Position numbers and translations under genes: made by a program. This document shows positions 1-7,353 of a stretch of DNA of 10,005 nucleotides, piece by piece. The notes beneath the pieces are model-generated. The model had not been told where the DNA came from. It made no database searches and saw only the letters and a program-made list of their open reading frames with translations. This DNA is from Pseudomonadota bacterium (GTDB lineage Bacteria; Pseudomonadota; Alphaproteobacteria; Rhizobiales; Rhizobiaceae), in the NCBI GenBank assembly GCA_023388675.1, contig JAEWFU010000113.1, positions 1 through 10,005 on the forward strand. The letters run 5' to 3'. Each line of letters opens with the position of its first letter. Position 1 is the first letter of the stretch.

Positions 1-81
1 CCATCTGCCCAGGCGATGGCCCAGATGCCCATCATGCACTAAGATTGAAACCGGACCACCCTATGGGGTCAGGCCACACAG
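1..81 (+). other. Disrupted junction upstream of the gp15-like ORF
   Basis: This stretch should encode part of the gp15 TIM barrel if the downstream gene were intact. Read in the frame of the downstream ORF it gives about 13 codons, then TAA at 40-42 and TGA at 46-48, then an open stretch (starting N-R-T-T-L) that runs without a stop into the recognisable gp15 sequence. The other two forward frames are open across the junction, but I recognise no family sequence in them. The gene may therefore be broken by mutation or rearrangement here, or the assembly may contain a sequence error. The window begins at base 1, so the upstream half cannot be examined. Confidence 0.5.
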
Positions 82-2790
82 TTGGCGGCTTTTTGCGGGA
101 ACGCGGGCGTCCCGGACTTTTCGATCCATGGAGGCGGGGTCGCCTATTCAGGCGACGGTGGCGATTGGGGCTATCGCCGGCTGATCCTGCACTACGCGCA
201 TCTTGCGATTGCGGCCGGTGGTGTCGATGGGTTCCTGCTCGGATCGGAAATGCGCGGACTGACGACGCTGCGTGACGAGGTAAATGCGTTTCCTTTCGTG
301 GAGGCGCTTTGCCAACTGGCCGGGGAGGTGCGGGATTTGCTGGGCGCTGGGGTGGCCATCACCTACGGGGCCGACTGGTCGGAATATTTCGGCCACCAGC
401 CGGCCGACGGCTCCGGTGACGTCTTTTTCCATCTCGATCCGCTCTGGTCGCACGACGCGATAACGGCTGTCGGCATCGACAATTACATGCCGCTCTCCGA
501 TTGGCGCGACGAGGACTATGCCGGAGGCAATCTCGACGGGTTCCGCAGCCCCTACGACGCTGATGGATTGCGCGGGCAGATCGCCTCTGGTGAAGGATAT
601 GACTGGTACTACGCCAGTGACGTCGCGCGCGCCGACCGCCACCGGTCGCCGATTGCGGACGGTGCGTATGGCAAGCCCTGGGTTTTCCGGTTCAAGGACA
701 TCAGGTCGTGGTGGGTGAATTATCACCACAACCGGATCGGCGGTGTCGAAACGGGCTCGCCGACAGATTGGGTGCCAAGCTCGAAGCCCGTCTGGTTTAC
801 CGAAATCGGATGTCCGGCCGTCGACAAGGGACCGAACCAGCCGAACGTATTTCCGGATGCACTGTCGTCCGAGGCAGGCTTGCCGCATTTCTCGACCGGC
901 GGGCGTTCGGATGAAGCCCAGAGAAATTTCCTGCTGGCGCACCTCGACCATTGGGACCCGGCAAGTGCCGTCTTCGATCCCGCGCAGAACCCCGTGTCGC
1001 CGGTTTACGGCAACCGGATGGTCGATCCGGACCGGCTGTATCTCTGGGCCTGGGATGCGCGTCCTTTTCCTGCGTTCCCGGCACATTCCGCGCTCTGGCA
1101 CGATGCGATCAACTGGCACAAGGGACATTGGCTGAACGGCAGGTTTTCGGGTATCGCACTGAGCGATCTGGTCGGGACGATCCTGTTCGATCACGGTTTC
1201 ACCGACGTCGATGCCACGCGCGTCGGCGGCACGCTGTCGGGCTACATGCTCGAGGCGCCGACAACAGCGCGCGCGGCGCTTGAACCTCTGGTGGAATTGC
1301 ACGGCCTTGCGGTGCGCGACGAGGCCGGAACGATCTGCCTTCAAGATGCGAACGCATTCGAGGGCGATCCCGTCAAGGTCACGGACATGATCGTGCAGGA
1401 GAAGGCGGCTACGCTGGAGCGCGTTCGCCTTCCCGATCGCGAACTGGCGACGGAAGCAGAACTTGCCTTTGCCGACCCGTTTCAGGGCTACCAGCCGGCG
1501 CTTGCGCGAGCTGTCTCGCCGGCTGCCGGCAAGGGCGGCACCCGCGCACTCAGTATTCCCGGATGCCTCGAGATCGGGGCCGCATCCGCATTGCTGGATG
1601 ACTGGCTGGCACGCCAGCGCAACGCCAGAGAAAACATCACCTTTTCGGTGCCTCCCGGACACATCGACGTCGCTCCCGGTGCGCTGATCTCGCTGAGCGG
1701 CGAGAGCGGCGAACGCGAGTATCTGGTGAGCGAGGTGGAGATTGGCCTGAGCCGCAGGATTTCGGCACGTCAGATCGTGCGCTCTGCGCCGACGCCCTGG
1801 CATGTCACTAGCCTCGCAAGCGCCGACACCCGTCCATCCGTCCCCGGAGTGCCCTATGTCCTGCTGCTCGATCTACCGATGCTGCCTGGCAGCACCACAC
1901 CTGAAGACCAGTTCCGCGTCGCCGCCTACGCGTCACCCTGGCGTAGCCAGGCAGCTTATGCATCGCCGGAGGACACCGGTTTCGCCTACAGCGCCAATAT
2001 CGCCGCGCCGGCAACTATAGGCGAACTGGTAGGGACGGCGGGGACGGGGCCGGAGGGCAGATTCGATCATCACGGTTCGATCACCGTCGCCTTGTTGGAC
2101 GGTGCCTTGTCGAGCGTACCGGTTCTACAACTCCTGAACGGCGCCAACACGGCCGCCATCCGCTCGGACAACGGCGCCTGGGAAGTCATCCAGTTCGGCA
2201 GCGCCGAGGAGATAGCTCCCTCGGTCTGGCGGCTGACCACGCTGTTGCGCGGCCAGCAGGGAACGGGCGATGCGCTGGCCGCGGGCGCTTCCGCCGGCGC
2301 ACCGTTCGTGTTGATCGACCACGCCGTCGTCAAGGCCGGCCTGCAGGCCGAGCACACGGGTCTCGCCCTGAACTGGATGGTCGGACCGACAGGCCAGGAT
2401 TTCGGCGGGCCGACGCATGTCGGACTGGCAATGGCGGGCGGTATTCGGGCGCGGTTGCCTTTGGCGCCGGTGCATCTGCACGTGGCACGGCAACCCGGTG
2501 GCGATGCGCTGGTCACATGGACAAGGCGGGGCCGGATCGATGCCGATAGCTGGCTGTCTGAGGACATACCGCTGGGCGAAGAATACGAACGCTATCGCGT
2601 CGAGGTGCGGGTCGCGGGCGACATTGTCGTTCGAACGGCAGAAACGGCCAATGCGAACTGGACCTATGACGCGGCGTGGATCGCTTCCGATCTTCCAGCT
2701 CTGCCGGCCGAAATCGAAATCACCGTCCGGCAGATCAGCGCTACGGTCGGGGCAGGGCTGCCGACGATCCGCAGCTTCATGCTCTCGTGA
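82..2790 (+). CDS. GTA/phage gp15-like host-specificity (tail tip) protein, 5' part missing
   Basis: The product matches the large tail-tip protein of gene transfer agents (RcGTA g15 type) and related siphophages, which sits at the distal end of the tail and contacts the recipient surface. Residues 1-330 are the C-terminal part of a glycoside-hydrolase-like TIM barrel (GTA_TIM type), with the motifs GSEMRGL (54-60, Glu56), WFTEIGCPAVDKG (238-250, Glu241), NQPNVF (252-257) and WAWDARPFPAFP (322-333). Roughly 395-560 fits the phage-tail_3 type domain. LLRGQQGT lies near 721-728. The last ~110 residues (from about 792) look like a fibronectin-like beta sandwich. Family members are about 1,250-1,300 residues, so some 350-400 N-terminal residues are absent. 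The TTG at 82 is only the first in-frame start codon after two stops and falls inside the conserved barrel, so it is probably not a true start. Family assignment is firm. Whether the protein is made is doubtful; it may be a pseudogene fragment. Confidence 0.82.
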   Translation: MAAFCGNAGVPDFSIHGGGVAYSGDGGDWGYRRLILHYAHLAIAAGGVDGFLLGSEMRGLTTLRDEVNAFPFVEALCQLAGEVRDLLGAGVAITYGADWSEYFGHQPADGSGDVFFHLDPLWSHDAITAVGIDNYMPLSDWRDEDYAGGNLDGFRSPYDADGLRGQIASGEGYDWYYASDVARADRHRSPIADGAYGKPWVFRFKDIRSWWVNYHHNRIGGVETGSPTDWVPSSKPVWFTEIGCPAVDKGPNQPNVFPDALSSEAGLPHFSTGGRSDEAQRNFLLAHLDHWDPASAVFDPAQNPVSPVYGNRMVDPDRLYLWAWDARPFPAFPAHSALWHDAINWHKGHWLNGRFSGIALSDLVGTILFDHGFTDVDATRVGGTLSGYMLEAPTTARAALEPLVELHGLAVRDEAGTICLQDANAFEGDPVKVTDMIVQEKAATLERVRLPDRELATEAELAFADPFQGYQPALARAVSPAAGKGGTRALSIPGCLEIGAASALLDDWLARQRNARENITFSVPPGHIDVAPGALISLSGESGEREYLVSEVEIGLSRRISARQIVRSAPTPWHVTSLASADTRPSVPGVPYVLLLDLPMLPGSTTPEDQFRVAAYASPWRSQAAYASPEDTGFAYSANIAAPATIGELVGTAGTGPEGRFDHHGSITVALLDGALSSVPVLQLLNGANTAAIRSDNGAWEVIQFGSAEEIAPSVWRLTTLLRGQQGTGDALAAGASAGAPFVLIDHAVVKAGLQAEHTGLALNWMVGPTGQDFGGPTHVGLAMAGGIRARLPLAPVHLHVARQPGGDALVTWTRRGRIDADSWLSEDIPLGEEYERYRVEVRVAGDIVVRTAETANANWTYDAAWIASDLPALPAEIEITVRQISATVGAGLPTIRSFMLS

Positions 2791-2820
2791 GCCGGTCAGC
2801 GGGAACGAGCAATTATCAAG

Positions 2821-2826
2821 AAGGAG
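2821..2826 (+). promoter_or_regulatory. Strong Shine-Dalgarno site for the holin-like gene
   Basis: AAGGAG, 8 nt before the ATG at 2835, is one of the best ribosome binding sites in the window. It supports the short 68-residue product rather than the longer overlapping frame that opens inside gp15. Confidence 0.75.
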
Positions 2827-2834
2827 AGCAGTTC

Positions 2835-3041
2835 ATGGAAATTCGCAAACCGTGGTATCTTTCACGAACGATCTGGGCTGCGATAGTGATGGTCGGAGCG
2901 ACGACGGCCGGCGCATTCGGCATTTCGGTGGAGGAGGGCGAGACGCAGCAGATCGTTGACGCGATCCTGCAAACCGTAGCCGCCGTCGCCGGCGTTGCCG
3001 CCATCTTCGGGCGTCTGGCCGCAACCACCCGCATCGACTGA
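2835..3041 (+). CDS. Small holin-like membrane protein of phage/GTA origin
   Basis: The 68-residue protein starts with MEIRKPWYLSRTIWA. It has a hydrophobic segment at about 12-30, a short acidic stretch (VEEGE, 32-36) and a second hydrophobic, alanine/valine-rich segment at about 44-58, ending in GRLAATTRID. Two membrane segments separated by a short loop, the KPWYxSRTIWA start and the GRLxATxRI end are typical of small holin-like proteins in alphaproteobacterial prophages and GTA-like clusters, usually annotated only as hypothetical. AAGGAG at 2821-2826 lies 8 nt before the ATG and fixes this start over a longer in-frame ORF opening at 2676 inside gp15. It follows gp15 by 44 nt and could be co-transcribed. 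A holin would permeabilise the inner membrane for lysis and particle release. That role is inferred from topology and position, and a structural or unrelated membrane role is possible. Confidence 0.7.
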   Translation: MEIRKPWYLSRTIWAAIVMVGATTAGAFGISVEEGETQQIVDAILQTVAAVAGVAAIFGRLAATTRID

Positions 3042-3099
3042 ACCGGGCATATAGCAATTGTTCATTCCGTGTTCAGCCGCATTGGGTTAGAACCACGCC

Positions 3100-3408
3100 A
3101 TGACCCAGTTCCGAACCCTTCTGCGTAAAGCGACCATCGGCATTTCGATGGCAGGCATGTTCGCATCCTCCGTCGTGGCGGCACCCCTTGCCGTGCCGTC
3201 GGTGCCGGGCGCAACCAACCTGATCGTGCCGGTGTCGGGCGACTGCTACGCCATCGGAATGCAACAGGCCGCCCAGGTGGGCGGCCAGCTTGCCCGCGCC
3301 ACGCCGGAGGTGCGGGGAGGTCAGCAGGTTTGCGTGATCGTCGTACTGATGCCGGCGCGGGATGGCCAGCGCCCGCGGCGCAACGAGATCATCGTGCCAA
3401 TGGGCTGA
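3100..3408 (+). CDS. Small exported protein, candidate FeuN-type modulator of the downstream kinase
   Basis: The 102-residue protein has a clear Sec signal peptide: basic N-terminus (R5, R9, K10), hydrophobic core about 11-26, and likely cleavage after VAA near residue 28. The mature part is about 75 residues with two cysteines (Cys49 in GDCYAIG and Cys78 in QQVCVIVV), which could form a periplasmic disulfide. The rest is alternating hydrophobic sequence and an Arg-rich segment (86-94). No enzymatic motif is visible. It lies 83 nt upstream of the response regulator on the same strand. In Sinorhizobium meliloti a small periplasmic protein, FeuN, encoded next to feuPQ, restrains FeuQ signalling. 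Position, size and export make this a candidate FeuN, but I have not matched the sequence, so no symbol is given. The ribosome binding site is weak. It could instead be an unrelated exported hypothetical protein. Confidence 0.72.
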   Translation: MTQFRTLLRKATIGISMAGMFASSVVAAPLAVPSVPGATNLIVPVSGDCYAIGMQQAAQVGGQLARATPEVRGGQQVCVIVVLMPARDGQRPRRNEIIVPMG

Positions 3409-3481
3409 AGACAGATGCTGGCAGCCACTTTGCCGGTACATTCGAATCCGGCAATATTGCCGAGGGTCAATCTCATCCGAC

Positions 3482-3487
3482 AGGAAA
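3482..3487 (+). promoter_or_regulatory. Ribosome binding site fixing the response regulator start
   Basis: AGGAAA ends 4 nt before the ATG at 3492. The same frame is open back to 3330, inside the preceding gene, but receiver domains start with MRILVVEDD, so this site and its ATG mark the true start. Confidence 0.6.
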
Positions 3488-3491
3488 CCCC

Positions 3492-4157
3492 ATGCGCATA
3501 CTCGTGGTCGAGGACGACAAGGACCTGAACCGGCAGATCGCCGACGCGCTCACCGATTCCGGCTATGTGGTCGATCGCGCCTATGACGGCGAGGAAGGGC
3601 ATTTCCTTGGCGATACCGAGCCGTACGATGCGGTTGTGCTCGATATCGGGCTGCCGCAGATGGACGGCATCAGCGTGGTCGAGCGCTGGCGGCGCGACGG
3701 CCGCAAGATGCCGGTTCTGATCCTGACGGCGCGTGACCGCTGGAGCGACAAGGTTTCAGGCATCGACGCAGGCGCGGACGACTACGTGACCAAACCCTTC
3801 CACATCGAGGAAGTGCTGGCGCGGCTGCGTGCGCTCATCCGCCGCGCTGCCGGCCATGCGTCTTCGGAATTGAGTTGCGGCCCGCTCCGCCTCGACACCA
3901 AATCGTCCAAGGCGGATGTGAATGGCGTGCCGCTGAAGCTTACGTCGCACGAGTTCCGGCTGCTCGCCTACCTTATGCATCACATGGACGAGGTGGTATC
4001 GCGTACCGAACTGGTAGAGCATCTCTACGATCAGGATTTCGACCGCGACTCCAACACGATCGAGGTATTCGTCGGCAGGTTGCGCAAGAAGATGGGCGTC
4101 GATCTGATCGAAACGGTGCGCGGCATGGGCTATCGCATGCGCGAGGCGCAGGATTGA
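3492..4157 (+). CDS. feuP: OmpR/PhoP-family response regulator, FeuP-like
   Basis: The protein has 221 residues, the usual length for the OmpR class. The receiver domain (1-118) has the acidic pair Asp8/Asp9, phospho-acceptor Asp51 (VVLDIGLPQMDG), Thr79 and Lys101 (KPF). The winged-helix DNA-binding domain covers about 126-217, with LTSHEFRLLAYL, the recognition region around SNTIEVFVGRLRKK (187-200) and the closing hairpin ETVRGMGYRM. All phosphotransfer residues are present, so it should be a working transcription factor phosphorylated by the kinase encoded 39 nt downstream. The FeuP assignment rests on the PhoP-like sequence, the PhoQ-like partner and the nearby ccm/cyc operon, an arrangement reported for feuPQ in Rhizobium leguminosarum. 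In S. meliloti FeuP activates the cyclic glucan exporter gene ndvA. Family is certain; the exact orthologue is likely but not proven. Confidence 0.9.
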   Translation: MRILVVEDDKDLNRQIADALTDSGYVVDRAYDGEEGHFLGDTEPYDAVVLDIGLPQMDGISVVERWRRDGRKMPVLILTARDRWSDKVSGIDAGADDYVTKPFHIEEVLARLRALIRRAAGHASSELSCGPLRLDTKSSKADVNGVPLKLTSHEFRLLAYLMHHMDEVVSRTELVEHLYDQDFDRDSNTIEVFVGRLRKKMGVDLIETVRGMGYRMREAQD

Positions 4158-4196
4158 CCGGCGCGCGCGAGCGCAGGACCTGATCGGCGGGCGGCG

Positions 4197-5579
4197 ATGT
4201 CATCGTTCAGGCGCCGGTTCAACTCCCTTACCTTTCGAGTGGTCGCCTTCTCGACTCTGTGGGCCGTCGTGGCGCTCGTCGTCATATCGACGGTGATTTC
4301 CTCGCTTTTCCGGCAGGTCAGCGAACGCGGCTTCGAGAGCCTGCTGACGGCGCATCTCTTCAACCTCATCAGCTCTGTGGGGGTCGGCGATGATGGCAGG
4401 CTGGAGGGAATGCCCAATCTGGGCGATCTGCGATTCACCGTGCCGCAATCGGGCTGGTACTGGTCGGTCGAGCCTGTGTCGGGGGTCAGCGGCCAGCTTA
4501 GTTCGCTTTCGCTGACACGCCCCGTTCCGTCGCCGCCGTCGTCGGAAGTGCCTTTCAGCAGCGAGTTCCAGCGCAGCTACGTGGCCGATGGGCTGGACGG
4601 CGAGGCGATCGAGGTGTTCGAAAGCGAGTTCGTCCTCGACGGGGACAACAGCATTGCCCGCTTCCGGGTGATGGGTAATCGCACCGAACTCGAAGCCGAT
4701 ATTTCCGACTTCGAACATCGGCTGTACCTGTATCTGACAATCTTCGGCGCCGGCATGATCGCGATAAATGCGCTGGCCATCATCGTCGGGCTCGACCCGT
4801 TGCGGCGCGTAAGCCGGTCGCTGGCCGAGATCAGGGCAGGCGCGGCGCAGAGGCTCGACGGCAACTTTCCGGTCGAGATCGCGCCACTTGCCAACGAGAC
4901 GAACGAGCTCATCGAGAGCAACCGACGAATTGTCGAACGATCGCGGACACAGGTGGGCAATCTCGCGCATTCGCTAAAGACGCCGCTTGCCGTGCTGACC
5001 AACGAGGCGCGTGCGATCGGCGGCAAGAAAGGCGGGCTTATAGCCGATCAGGCCGTTTCCATGCGTCAGCAGGTCGACCACTATCTGCAACGCGCACGAA
5101 TGGCCGCACAGCGCGATACGATCGTTTTCCGCACGCCGGTGAAGGCCACGCTGGATCGCATGGTCCGGGTCGTGGGCAAGCTGAACCCGCAGATGCGGCT
5201 ACTGACGCGCTTTCCGCATGACGAGGTCGTATTCGCAGGCGAGCGGGAGGATCTGGAGGAGATTGTCGGAAATCTACTCGAGAATGCCATGAAATGGGGC
5301 CGGAAGACGGTTTCCATTAGCCTGGAGGCGACGCCGGAAGAAGGCCAGCATCGCAGCTTCAGCCTGATCGTCGAGGATGACGGGCCCGGCATTCCGGAAG
5401 AGAAGACGCGCGACGCTCTCATCCGGGGACGACGGCTGGACGAGACGAAGCCGGGCACGGGGCTGGGTCTGGCGATCGTTGCGGACCTGATCAAGGAGTA
5501 TGGCGGGAGCCTGCAGCTTTCCCGCTCGGAGCTGGGAGGTCTCAAGGTGTCGGTGATGCTGCGCAGGGCCCAGGACTGA
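4197..5579 (+). CDS. feuQ: Membrane sensor histidine kinase, FeuQ/PhoQ-like
   Basis: This 460-residue inner-membrane kinase is the probable partner of the preceding regulator. Membrane segments lie at about 13-37 and 176-198, enclosing a periplasmic sensor loop of about 137 residues with a Pro/Ser-rich stretch (108-120). A HAMP-like linker follows (about 199-250). The dimerisation/phosphorylation helix holds the H-box NLAHSLKTPLAVL with His258; the SLKTP form is that of PhoQ-type kinases rather than the common ELRTP. The ATPase domain has the N-box (Asn359 and Asn363 in GNLLENAMKW), the G1 box DDGPGIP (394-400) and the G2 box GTGLGLAI (420-427), so it looks catalytically complete. The ATG at 4197 is used because the sequence from there gives a short basic N-terminus before TM1; its ribosome binding site is poor. 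In S. meliloti FeuQ responds to osmolarity. The ligand here cannot be read from sequence. Confidence 0.9.
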   Translation: MSSFRRRFNSLTFRVVAFSTLWAVVALVVISTVISSLFRQVSERGFESLLTAHLFNLISSVGVGDDGRLEGMPNLGDLRFTVPQSGWYWSVEPVSGVSGQLSSLSLTRPVPSPPSSEVPFSSEFQRSYVADGLDGEAIEVFESEFVLDGDNSIARFRVMGNRTELEADISDFEHRLYLYLTIFGAGMIAINALAIIVGLDPLRRVSRSLAEIRAGAAQRLDGNFPVEIAPLANETNELIESNRRIVERSRTQVGNLAHSLKTPLAVLTNEARAIGGKKGGLIADQAVSMRQQVDHYLQRARMAAQRDTIVFRTPVKATLDRMVRVVGKLNPQMRLLTRFPHDEVVFAGEREDLEEIVGNLLENAMKWGRKTVSISLEATPEEGQHRSFSLIVEDDGPGIPEEKTRDALIRGRRLDETKPGTGLGLAIVADLIKEYGGSLQLSRSELGGLKVSVMLRRAQD

Positions 5580-5623
5580 AGGGTAAATTGCCGTCGCGCC
5601 TTTTATGCGCCAAAGTCGCAGGC

Positions 5624-5630
5624 AAGAAGG
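5624..5630 (+). promoter_or_regulatory. Ribosome binding site favouring the longer lipoprotein start
   Basis: AAGAAGG ends 9 nt before the ATG at 5640. It supports starting the lipoprotein at 5640, although the ATG at 5694 gives a more standard lipoprotein signal peptide. Confidence 0.5.
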
Positions 5631-5639
5631 TTTGAACTG

Positions 5640-6140
5640 ATGGCTGGCAGGGCCGATTTATTTGCCAGCGAGAGCGGAAAGGCATTCGAGGTTATGGGCT
5701 GGAAGACTGGCTTTGCGGGCCTGTTGGCGATGGCGGTTCTGTCGGCGTGCTCGACGACAGGCGGCAGTTCTGGTTCGGTTGTTCGGGCCTTCGCGGAGGA
5801 TAGCCGACCCTCCGAGAAGCCTGTTGCCGCTGCCATCGTCGACGCCATGGGCGGTGGGCTGATCGGCGGTCAGATCGGCACCAACCTGGACCAGCGAGAG
5901 CGCCGCCGCGCGCTGGAGGCCGAATATAAGGCGCTGGAATACACCCCCGCCGGGCAAGCGGTTGCGTGGGGCAAGGAAGGTGGTCGCCGCTTTGGCGAGG
6001 TCGTGGCCGGCTCACCCTATCGCGTCGGCTCGCAGGATTGCAGGCAGTATGTCCATACGGTTAGCGTCGGCGGGCAGGCGAGTTCCGCACGCGGCACAGC
6101 GTGCCGCAATCCGAACGGAAGCTGGACGCCGCTCGCGTAG
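5640..6140 (+). CDS. Glycine-zipper surface-antigen-type lipoprotein
   Basis: The 166-residue protein resembles the rickettsial 17 kDa surface antigen family of outer-membrane lipoproteins. A lipobox LSAC places the lipidated cysteine at residue 37, after a hydrophobic stretch (about 24-36). The mature part has a glycine-zipper segment, AMGGGLIGGQIGTNLD (about residues 69-84), then a charged region (QRERRRALEAEYKALEY) and a C-terminal domain ending CRQYVHTVSVGG...ACRNPNGSWTPL, typical of this family. With the ATG at 5640, 18 extra residues precede the signal peptide. With the ATG at 5694 the cysteine falls at position 19, which is more normal, but 5640 has the better ribosome binding site. 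The role is probably structural or envelope-associated; no enzymatic function is known for the family. It sits between the kinase gene (60 nt) and ccmI (85 nt). Confidence 0.85.
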   Translation: MAGRADLFASESGKAFEVMGWKTGFAGLLAMAVLSACSTTGGSSGSVVRAFAEDSRPSEKPVAAAIVDAMGGGLIGGQIGTNLDQRERRRALEAEYKALEYTPAGQAVAWGKEGGRRFGEVVAGSPYRVGSQDCRQYVHTVSVGGQASSARGTACRNPNGSWTPLA

Positions 6141-6162
6141 GCTGCTGCCGGAGGACCCAATA

Positions 6163-6202
6163 ACCGCCAAAAAGCCGCATGTGCCGGTCATTGGCTTGCG
6201 GT
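6163..6202 (+). repeat. Imperfect inverted repeat ahead of ccmI
   Basis: ACCGC (6163-6167) can pair with GCGGT (6198-6202), and AGCC (6173-6176) with GGCT (6193-6196), leaving an asymmetric bulge (CAAAA against T) and a 16-nt loop. No T-run follows on the + strand, so it is not a normal intrinsic terminator. It may be a weak RNA hairpin in the ccmI leader or chance. Confidence 0.25.
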
Positions 6203-6225
6203 GATGCAGCGGGTATCTGGTGTTC

Positions 6226-7353
6226 ATGCTGTTCTGGATCGTCGCCGCACTTCTGACGCTGCTCGCCTGCCTTGCGATTCTGGTGCCGATGGTGCGCGTG
6301 CGCGCATATGCAAGCGCTGACACGGACCATGACTTGGCGGTCTATCAGGACCAGCTCGCCGAGCTGGAGCGTGATGTCGGTCGCGATGTGATCGGCCGGA
6401 CCGAGGCGGAACAGGCGAGAGCGGAGGTAGGCCGCCGTATACTTCGGATTGCAGGAGAGGGGCGGGGGAATACGCCTTCGAAAAGTTCACGAAGAGGTCG
6501 AATGGTGGCTACGATGGCCGTCCTGGCGGTGCCGCTGGCGAGTTGGGGCATTTATGCCGTCACGGGCTCGCCGAACTTGCCGGGGCAGCCGCTGCAGGCG
6601 CGGCTCGATGTCAACCCGGCGGACAACAGCATCGAGGAGCTGGTTGCGCGTGCCGAGGGCCATCTCGCCGCCAACCCCGAGGACGGCCGCGGTTGGGACG
6701 TGCTCGCCCCGATCTACTACCGCATGGGCCGATACAACGATGCAGTCGTCGCCTACCGCAGCGCGATCCGCCTGCAGGGCTCAAGCGTGCCCCGTGAACT
6801 CGGACTGGGCGAAGCGATCGCCGCCAACGCCGGTGGCACGATCACCACCGAGGCGCAGGACGCACTGGAGCGCGCGCTGGTTCTTGAACCGCAGAATCCG
6901 CAGGCACAATTCCTGCTGGCAACCGCCCTGGCACAGGAAGGCAAGACTGCCGAAGCTTCACACGCCTGGCAGTCGATGCTTGCAGGTCTGCCGGCGGATT
7001 CGCCATGGCGCGGTGCCATCGAACAATCGCTTGCCCGCCTGGGCGAACGGCCGACGATTCCTGGCCCCTCTGCCAACGATGTCGATGCCGCAGCCTTGAT
7101 GTCGGACAAAGACCGCGGTCAAATGATCGAGGATATGGTTGCAGGGCTCGACCAGCGCCTGCGTGACAATCCGCAAGACGCGGAGGGGTGGCAGCGGCTG
7201 GTGCAGTCCTATGTGGTTCTTGGCAGACCGGACGATGCGCGCGATGCGCTTCAGCGTGGACTTGATGCGCTGGGTCGGCCCAGTCAGCCAGCGGCGTCGC
7301 TTGAAGCTTTCGCTGCCGAGCGCGGTGTAGTGTTGGACGAGCAGGCGGAATGA
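6226..7353 (+). CDS. ccmI: Cytochrome c maturation protein CcmI (CycH)
   Basis: This is the apocytochrome c chaperone of the System I maturation pathway, holding the C-terminus of apocytochrome c for the CcmF/CcmH heme ligation complex. From this ATG it has 375 residues. TM1 spans about 3-22 (MLFWIVAALL start, usual for the family). A cytoplasmic loop (25-92) is a charged helix (YQDQLAELERD...EAEQARAEVGRR), and TM2 lies at about 93-112. The periplasmic part carries TPR-like repeats near 136-185, 207-253 and 298-350, e.g. WDVLAPIYYRMGRYNDAVVAYRSA. A GTG at 6220 would add two residues and is marginally better spaced from a weak GCGGG, but MLFW is the common family start. It is first of four tightly packed ccm genes, and its stop overlaps the ccmE start by 4 nt. 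In rhizobia it is called cycH, and mutants lack c-type cytochromes. Confidence 0.93.
   Translation: MLFWIVAALLTLLACLAILVPMVRVRAYASADTDHDLAVYQDQLAELERDVGRDVIGRTEAEQARAEVGRRILRIAGEGRGNTPSKSSRRGRMVATMAVLAVPLASWGIYAVTGSPNLPGQPLQARLDVNPADNSIEELVARAEGHLAANPEDGRGWDVLAPIYYRMGRYNDAVVAYRSAIRLQGSSVPRELGLGEAIAANAGGTITTEAQDALERALVLEPQNPQAQFLLATALAQEGKTAEASHAWQSMLAGLPADSPWRGAIEQSLARLGERPTIPGPSANDVDAAALMSDKDRGQMIEDMVAGLDQRLRDNPQDAEGWQRLVQSYVVLGRPDDARDALQRGLDALGRPSQPAASLEAFAAERGVVLDEQAE

Noticed and set aside
45..275. Alternative + frame running across the 5' junction
   Set aside because: It stays open but yields Arg/Gly-rich sequence without family similarity, while the conserved gp15 residues are in the frame of 82.
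148..1803. Long 551-codon open frame on the - strand
   Set aside because: It lies wholly antisense to well conserved gp15 sequence, has no recognisable domain and is a typical shadow frame in high-GC DNA.
3050..3090. Promoter-like TATAGC / TTGTTC elements before the exported protein gene
   Set aside because: No pair of -35 and -10 boxes with good match and 16-18 nt spacing could be assembled, so no promoter is called.
3330..3491. N-terminal extension of the response regulator frame
   Set aside because: The receiver domain starts at MRILVVEDD with a ribosome binding site before 3492; the extension overlaps the exported protein gene and resembles no known domain.
5590..5616. Short GCGC-type repeats between feuQ and the lipoprotein gene as a possible terminator
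   Set aside because: The stem is only about 4 bp, with the T-run inside the loop rather than after it, so it does not fit an intrinsic terminator.
6191..6219. TTGGCT-17 nt-TATCTG as a promoter for ccmI
   Set aside because: The -10 match is poor and ends immediately before the GTG start, leaving no room for a leader; more likely chance.
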